DNA of 64,000 nt from Planctomycetota bacterium (GTDB lineage Bacteria > Planctomycetota > UBA1135 > GCA-002686595), in NCBI GenBank assembly GCA_016779225.1, contig JADHNZ010000008.1:1-64000 (forward strand), written 5' to 3'. A program made the position numbers and the translations under genes. Under the pieces are notes generated by a model. It worked only from the letters and a program-made list of their open reading frames with translations. It did not search any database and was not told the origin of the DNA. Positions 59,034 through 64,000 of this stretch are shown piece by piece; position 1 is the stretch's first letter; the number at the start of each line of letters is the position of its first letter.

Positions 59034-61410
59034 TGGAGTTGAAGAGGGCGCGGATGAGGGCCTCAAGACCGTCCGTTGCCGTGAGCTCGAGCGCAGCAGC
59101 GAGGTCGGCCTCGCCGGGTTCACGCCCGAGGACGCGGCGGAAGCCGTCCGCGACCTGGCTCCGGGGCTCGCTGGGATGCTCGGCGCGGATGCGCTGGGCG
59201 AGTGCGGCGGCCTGCTCCAGAACGAACGGTGAGTTGAGGAGCGCCAGGGCCTGGATGGGCGTCGTCGAGCGACCCCGCTCGGGGCAGACCTGCCCGCCGT
59301 CGGGCGCGTCGAAGGAGCCGAAGGTCCCCTCGCGCTCCATCCGGACCTGAGTCATGTACAGCAGGCGCCGCAGGCCCAGAGGGCCGTAGTGATCCAGCGG
59401 CTCGTAGTTCCTCACATAGTTGTCGTTGGGCTCGAACGCGCTGAAGCCCGGTCCGCCCGGCGTGCGATCGAGGGTGCCCGTAACCGCCAGGAGCGAGTCC
59501 CTGAGCACCTCGGCCGCAACGCGTCGGGCCGGGAACCTCCACAGCAGCCGGGCCTCGGCGTCGAGCGCGGCTGCGCTGGCTCGAGGCCGCGAGCGCTGGC
59601 GCCAGGTCGCGCTCGTCGCGATCAGGCGATGCACATGGCGCAGGCTCCCGCCCGCAGCAACGAGCTCGCAGGCCAGCCAGTCCAGGAGCTCGGGATGGCT
59701 GGGCGCGGCCCCCATGACGCCGAAGTCGCTGGTGGTTGCCACCAGCCCCGTTCCGAAGTGCCACGCCCAGAGCCGATTGACGAGCACCCGCGGGACGAGG
59801 GGATTGGAGGGGGCTGCCAGCCATGCGGCCAAGGCGGCTCGACGCGTCACCTCGGACGCATCCGGAGCCAGCTGCAGGTCCCCAAGGATGGCAGGCAGGC
59901 CTGGGGCGACCTCCTCGCGCGGCTGCGTGACCTCTCCCCGATACAGGAGGCGCGTGGGCGAAGGCTCCTCGAACCTGCCGGCGTAGGCCCTGGGGCGCTG
60001 CTCGAGCACTGCCAGCTCTGCCTCGGCATCCTCATGCCTCTGCAGCAGGAGCTCGGCCTGCTCGCGTCCCGCCCCCGCGGCCAGGGTGCGCGCGCGCGCG
60101 AGGAGGGCGCCCTCGCCTGGCGGCAGCCGATCCGCGCCGGACGCCACCTCGATCCAGGGGCCATCCCCCAGGCGCACCTCCACCCGATAGTCGCGCGCCA
60201 AGCGGTCCGAGAACACGCCCTCGCGGTCACGAGCCCAGGTCACGCGGTCGAGCGGCCGCGCCTCCGCAAGCTCGAGCTCGACCCAACCGCTCCCAGCCTC
60301 ATTCGAGATCCAGGAGTGGTCGTTTCCATACCGACCGTCGGTGAGGTGCTCCCGCCGGTGGCGCGGGTTGCCCGCGTAGTCCCCGCTCGTGGAGGCCTGG
60401 AGACCGCGTGCGAGGTTCTCGAGGCCAGAGAAGACCTCCAGCTCATCCAGGCAGGGCTCGCCGGGGCCCACCGTGGCGAGGATCGTGAACCGCACGCGAT
60501 CCGCCAGCACGGGTGCGAAGCGCTCCTCGTTCCCCCGAGCCTGGACCGCGCTGCGCAGCTCCACGGGCGCGTCCGCCACGAGCTCCTCGAGCTCGGCCCT
60601 CGTGCCGCGCAGAAGCGCCTCGAGCTCCGCGCGCCGCTCGTCGTCCCCTGGCTCACGCAGGGGCCGCACGCCGTGCTGGACTCCGGAGAGCAGGGCCTCC
60701 ATGGCGAAGTACTCGCGCTGGCTCAGCGGATCGAACTTGTGGTCGTGACAGCGAGCGCAGGCCACCGTGAGCCCGAGGAACCCCGTGCTGACCGCATTCA
60801 CCATGTCCGCCAGCTCGGCCTGCCGCTGCTCGGCCGTGAGCACCGGATCAGGGCTCTTCACCTCGTCCCAGGCCCCCGCCACGAGGAAGCCCGTCCCGGC
60901 ATCGTCGCCCAGCACATCACCCGCGACCTGCCGTCCGAGGAAGGCCCCATAGGGCATGTCCGCGCGGAACGCCTCAACGACCCAGTCGCGGTAGCGCCAC
61001 GCACCCTCCCGCGGCTGGTTCATCTCGAACCCGTGCGTCTCGCTGAAGCGCGCGAGGTCGAGCCAGTGGCGCGCCTGGTGCTCGGCGAATGCAAGCGACG
61101 CCAGGAGCTCGTCGACTTGCTCCTCATGGGACTGGCCGGACCAAGGATCCACCGGGGCAAGGCCGCCCAGGACGAGGTGAGCTCGCCGGTGCAGGACGGC
61201 CGGCTCGGCCTCCTCAGAAGGCGTCAGGCCGCTGGCGTGCAGCCGCGCGAGCACGAACGCGTCGATGGGGTTGCGTGCCCAGTCGTCGCCGACAACCGTC
61301 GGGACCTCCGGCCTCAGGAGTGGCTGGCTCCACCAGGGCGCTTCGCGCGGCTGGCGGCCGCCGCCCTGCAGGGCTCCGAGAAGGAGCAGGGGAGCCGCGA
61401 ACGCGATCAT
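59011..61410 (-). CDS. PSD1-type DUF1549/DUF1553 protein without cytochrome c domain, with discoidin-like insert
   Basis: A 799-residue exported protein with signal MIAFAAPLLLLGALQG. It begins directly with DUF1549 (NPIDAFVLARLHASGL, LDLARFSETHGFEMNQP) and has the CARCHDHKFDP motif, but no N-terminal CXXCH heme domain as in the first copy. The middle insert (about 310-425) is F5/8-type-C-like (LTDGRYGNDHSWISNEAGSGWVELELAEARPLDRVTWARD...YRVEVRLGDGPWIEV). DUF1553 ends it (NRLWAWHFGTGLVATTSDFGVMG, SFDAPDGGQVCPERGRSTTPIQALALLNSPFVLE). It is co-transcribed with the second DUF1501 gene. The family function is unproven. Confidence 0.92.
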   Translation of the reverse strand: MIAFAAPLLLLGALQGGGRQPREAPWWSQPLLRPEVPTVVGDDWARNPIDAFVLARLHASGLTPSEEAEPAVLHRRAHLVLGGLAPVDPWSGQSHEEQVDELLASLAFAEHQARHWLDLARFSETHGFEMNQPREGAWRYRDWVVEAFRADMPYGAFLGRQVAGDVLGDDAGTGFLVAGAWDEVKSPDPVLTAEQRQAELADMVNAVSTGFLGLTVACARCHDHKFDPLSQREYFAMEALLSGVQHGVRPLREPGDDERRAELEALLRGTRAELEELVADAPVELRSAVQARGNEERFAPVLADRVRFTILATVGPGEPCLDELEVFSGLENLARGLQASTSGDYAGNPRHRREHLTDGRYGNDHSWISNEAGSGWVELELAEARPLDRVTWARDREGVFSDRLARDYRVEVRLGDGPWIEVASGADRLPPGEGALLARARTLAAGAGREQAELLLQRHEDAEAELAVLEQRPRAYAGRFEEPSPTRLLYRGEVTQPREEVAPGLPAILGDLQLAPDASEVTRRAALAAWLAAPSNPLVPRVLVNRLWAWHFGTGLVATTSDFGVMGAAPSHPELLDWLACELVAAGGSLRHVHRLIATSATWRQRSRPRASAAALDAEARLLWRFPARRVAAEVLRDSLLAVTGTLDRTPGGPGFSAFEPNDNYVRNYEPLDHYGPLGLRRLLYMTQVRMEREGTFGSFDAPDGGQVCPERGRSTTPIQALALLNSPFVLEQAAALAQRIRAEHPSEPRSQVADGFRRVLGREPGEADLAAALELTATDGLEALIRALFNSNEFLLIP

Positions 61411-61455
61411 GCCCCGAGTCTAGCCCCGCAGCGCCGATCCGCCTCCGGCCCTGCC

Positions 61456-61968
61456 TCAGCGCGCGCGCCAGAGACCGCGCTCGCCGGCGGTCTCGACGCC
61501 GACCGCGCTCGGCACGCGGTCCTCGGGGAACCGCTGGGACTCGGCATTGCGGAACAGGAAGTGGTTCGCCACATCGTGGCTCGAGCGCACGACCAGGGTC
61601 TTGCCCACGCCAAGCGTCCGGCCATCCGCATCCGCCACCGCACACGATGCCCCGTCGAGCACGCGCAGGTTCGTCACGGGGGTGGACCACCCCTCGTCGA
61701 GGACGAGCACCAGGTCGCGCAGCTCCCGCGGACCCGCATTCGTGAGGGAGAGCGACCAGGCCAGCCCCGAGCCCGCTCGGTCGGGCTCCCGCTCCAGGCG
61801 CACCCTCAGCTCCTCCACCAGCGCACCGCCCACGGGCTCGAGCCGGACCCGCTCGGGCCCACCTCCGCAGGCCACGAGGCCCGTGCCGAGGAGGCCGAGC
61901 AGGCAGGTCCACGCCTCTCGGCGGGCCGCAGCCCTCGGCCGTCGCCTCCTCAGAAATCCACCCGCCAT
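61456..61968 (-). CDS. Lipoprotein of unknown function
   Basis: A 170-residue exported protein with a basic N-terminus and lipobox TGLVAC (Cys34). The body is beta-rich and looks like an Ig-like or CARDB-like domain (LAWSLSLTNAGPRELRDLVLVLDEGW, VTNLRVLDGASCAV). No enzyme motif is visible. It follows the membrane protein at 62063 on the same strand by about 90 bases and may share its promoter. Confidence 0.65.
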   Translation of the reverse strand: MAGGFLRRRRPRAAARREAWTCLLGLLGTGLVACGGGPERVRLEPVGGALVEELRVRLEREPDRAGSGLAWSLSLTNAGPRELRDLVLVLDEGWSTPVTNLRVLDGASCAVADADGRTLGVGKTLVVRSSHDVANHFLFRNAESQRFPEDRVPSAVGVETAGERGLWRAR

Positions 61969-62062
61969 GATGCGAGGCTAGCGGGTCGGGCACCGGCGCG
62001 GGGCGGGCCGCGCCATCGAACGGCGCCGCAGGCCCCCGCCCGCACTGCCCCCGAAAGCCACT

Positions 62063-63061
62063 TCAGGCCAGCGCGCCACGCACGGCGCGCAGGGCAAGCG
62101 CGATCAGGACCGCGCCGGCGAGCATCACCATCCCTGCACCCCCTCGAAGGGCCTCGCGCGTAACGCCGGGATCCATCAGCTCCTCTCCGCCAATGCGCAC
62201 GCCGTGGACGCGCGGCTTGAGGACGAGCTTCGTGAGGAAGCCGCGCCCCTCGAGCACCCCATCCGCATCCGTCACGAGGTCAACCACCTGCCCCTCGCCG
62301 AGCCGAGCGACGAGGCCCTCGAAGCTCGGCGTGCCCTTGCGATACAGCACGAAGGTCGTCTCCTCGCCCTCCAGACGCAGTCGCAGGGCATGGATGCGCC
62401 CGTCGCTCGAGCGCAGCTCGCGCGTGGCAATCGTGCCCGTCCGCAGCTGCAGGTCGAAGGCCCCTCGAGACAGGTGCCAGCCGTGCTCAAGGAGGGCTCC
62501 GCCCAGCAGGGCGAGGAGACCGCTCACCACCACCTCGGCCCGCACACCGCTCCGCGAGGAGCTCGGAGGGCCGGCCTTCGACCGCGCAGGAGGCGCGAGC
62601 CTGCTAGCTGCAAGGAGCAGTCCAGCGGCCACTGCGAAGGCCACACAGAGAGCGCGCGCGAGACGCACCTCACGCTCCGCCCAGCGGGTCGTGTCGGCCA
62701 GCGGGATCAGGACCCTTGGACCAGCAGCAACCTGCCAGGCGTCGGGGGCCACGGACAGCCACCCGGCTTGGTCAGGCTGCGCGACCCACAGGGTGAGCGA
62801 CTGCCCCTCCTTGATCGCCTGCTTCACGGTGACCCAGCCCGCGCCCTGCTCTGGCCGCAGGACCACGCGGCGAGCGGGCGAGCCCATCGAGAAGCGCAGC
62901 AGAGCCGCCTGGTCCTCGACGGCGTTGGGCTGACCTTCGAGCTGCTGCAGCTCGTCGAGCGCGGGGAGCTCGAGCCCGGCGCGCGCGCCCAGCATGGCCG
63001 CGAGGAGCGCTGCAGCCGCGGCGAGCAGGTCGAAGAGGAGCGAGCGGCGGGGATTCACCAT
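62063..63061 (-). CDS. Multi-helix membrane protein of unknown function
   Basis: A 332-residue protein with four hydrophobic segments: one N-terminal (about 8-28), two in the middle (about 137-157 and 177-195) and one C-terminal (about 308-328). Soluble regions lie between them, including a beta-rich stretch (HALRLRLEGEETTFVLYRKG, VVDLVTDADGVLEGRGF). No family is recognised. It is divergent from the sulfatase at the right edge. Confidence 0.7.
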   Translation of the reverse strand: MVNPRRSLLFDLLAAAAALLAAMLGARAGLELPALDELQQLEGQPNAVEDQAALLRFSMGSPARRVVLRPEQGAGWVTVKQAIKEGQSLTLWVAQPDQAGWLSVAPDAWQVAAGPRVLIPLADTTRWAEREVRLARALCVAFAVAAGLLLAASRLAPPARSKAGPPSSSRSGVRAEVVVSGLLALLGGALLEHGWHLSRGAFDLQLRTGTIATRELRSSDGRIHALRLRLEGEETTFVLYRKGTPSFEGLVARLGEGQVVDLVTDADGVLEGRGFLTKLVLKPRVHGVRIGGEELMDPGVTREALRGGAGMVMLAGAVLIALALRAVRGALA

Positions 63062-63209
63062 GGACGAGTCGCCCGCAGAGCATGGCGTGTCGCACGGGGA
63101 GGGGTGGCAGATCCTCGCGCTTGCTTGGCCGCCGAAGCCCGCAGCCTGCGAAAGCCCCGGACTGCCCGATGCCCCGTGCGCGCGGCAGGTCGCGCGCTAG
63201 CCTGGGGCC

Positions 63210-64000
63210 ATGCGCCTCCTGCTCCTCGCGGCCCTCTTCGCTCTCTGCGCTCCTGCGTTGTCCGGAGAGCACGCTAAGCAGCCCAACATCCTCCTCGTCC
63301 TCGCTGACGACCTCGGCTACGGGGACCTTGGCTGCTACAACGACCAGGCCAAGGCGCCCACCCCGCACCTCGACCGGCTGGCTGCCGAGGGCCTGCGCTT
63401 CACCGACGCGCACAGCCCCTCGACCGTCTGCACGCCGACGCGCTACAGCGTCATGACGGGCCGCATGGCCTTCCGGACGGGGTATCGCGGCGTCTTCACG
63501 GGAGCGGGCGGCCCCTGCCTCATCGAGCCGGAGCGCCCCACCCTCGCAAGCATCCTGCGCGACGCGGGCTATCGAACCGCTTGCGTGGGCAAGTGGCATG
63601 TGGGGCTGACCTTCTTCGACGCGGAGGGGAGTCCGATCCACCGGGACGGCCTCGATCCGGTGAAGCGAGTCGACTTCGCCCGCGGGGTCCGCGGCGGGCC
63701 CGTGGACCGCGGGTTCGACTCCTTCTTCGGCACGGCCTGCTGCCCGACCACCGACTGGCTCTACGCGTGGATCCAGGACGACCGCGTGCCGGTTGCGCCT
63801 GTGGGGATCGTGGACAAGAGCGCGCTGCCCGAGCACCCCTACTCCCGCGACTGCCGCCCGGGCCTCATCGCACCCGACTACGACCTCGAGCGCGTGGACC
63901 TCGAGTTCCTCGCCCGCAGCCAGGCCTTCCTGCGCGAGCACAAGGCCGAGCGGCCCGAGCAGCCGTTCTTCCTGTTCCACTCCATGCAGGCGGTCCACCT
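63210..64000 (+). CDS. Sulfatase (arylsulfatase-like), truncated by the window end
   Basis: The frame starts at ATG 63210 and runs off the window, giving about 263 residues. The signal is MRLLLLAALFALCAPALSG. Asp33-Asp34 (VLADDLGYGD) are metal ligands, and the FGly motif is C74-T-P-T-R78 (TVCTPTRYSVMTGR). Other family landmarks are GKWHVGLTFFD and FDSFFGTACCPTTDWLY. It resembles the arylsulfatase A type group. The C-terminal third, with the PGE/NLA region, is outside the window. Confidence 0.93.
   Translation, partial: MRLLLLAALFALCAPALSGEHAKQPNILLVLADDLGYGDLGCYNDQAKAPTPHLDRLAAEGLRFTDAHSPSTVCTPTRYSVMTGRMAFRTGYRGVFTGAGGPCLIEPERPTLASILRDAGYRTACVGKWHVGLTFFDAEGSPIHRDGLDPVKRVDFARGVRGGPVDRGFDSFFGTACCPTTDWLYAWIQDDRVPVAPVGIVDKSALPEHPYSRDCRPGLIAPDYDLERVDLEFLARSQAFLREHKAERPEQPFFLFHSMQAVH

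Noticed and set aside
1-64000. CRISPR arrays, insertion sequences, prophage genes, rRNA or tRNA genes
   Set aside because: No direct repeat array, transposase, integrase or RNA gene pattern was seen.

Overview
The window is a dense, very GC-rich bacterial chromosome segment with about 50 protein-coding genes on both strands. I see no RNA genes, no CRISPR array and no insertion sequence. The gene content points to a Planctomycetota-type organism: two PSD1 (DUF1549/DUF1553) plus DUF1501 gene pairs, a DUF1592 protein and a DUF1552 protein, four sulfatases and a sulfatase remnant, choice-of-anchor A and I proteins, FG-GAP and HEAT proteins, and many lipoprotein or Sec signals. The assignment is inferred from family content; Verrucomicrobiota share some of these families. 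A TonB receptor and its energising proteins show a Gram-negative style envelope.

Layout. 1-6180: a minus-strand TonB energy-transduction operon (receptor, DUF3450, long TtpC-like ExbB, short ExbB, start of an ExbD-like gene). 6.5-13.4 kb: a DUF805-SRPBCC fusion, a secreted PepX-like peptidase, a VOC protein, a 2OG-Fe(II) oxygenase and a secreted SGNH esterase. 13.4-20.5 kb: DUF1592, photolyase, EEP-family lipoprotein, sterol-desaturase-family enzyme and DUF1552. 20.5-24.7 kb: small membrane and surface proteins, with a decayed sulfatase C-terminus between two genes. 24.7-29.1 kb: the first PSD1/DUF1501 pair. 29-36 kb: TlpA-like thioredoxin lipoprotein-type gene, choice-of-anchor I, a beta-propeller lipoprotein and a DEAD-box helicase. 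36-41.6 kb: SGNH lipoprotein, then a probable minus-strand operon Dabb - sulfatase - DUF429 - CarF/TMEM189-like desaturase - TPR lipoprotein. 41.7-47.5 kb: GH81 beta-1,3-glucanase, SulP transporter and a sulfatase convergent with it. 47.5-55.2 kb: a sigma-54 activator and an FG-GAP protein, each broken by one in-frame stop, and a PDZ/HEAT protein. 55.2-61.4 kb: an atypical sulfatase, a SASA-type esterase and the second PSD1/DUF1501 pair. 61.4 kb to the end: two membrane-associated hypotheticals and the first two thirds of another sulfatase.

How the genes fit together. Most products look exported or envelope-bound, and the set (sulfatases, SGNH and SASA esterases, GH81, TonB receptor, SulP) fits scavenging of sulfated or acylated polysaccharides, though no substrate can be read from sequence. 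Several neighbouring genes overlap by exactly GTGA, suggesting translational coupling. Several convergent gene ends hold long GC-rich perfect hairpins without a T-tract, probably terminators.

The most unusual item is the sigma-54 activator at 48591-50030. Its N-terminus matches the N-terminal domain of DUF1611 (DgcN-like) proteins, fused to an AAA+ domain with an intact GAFTGA loop and a Fis-type HTH, and a TAA interrupts it where this family usually has Tyr. A second one-codon interruption (TGA) lies 1.8 kb away in the FG-GAP gene.
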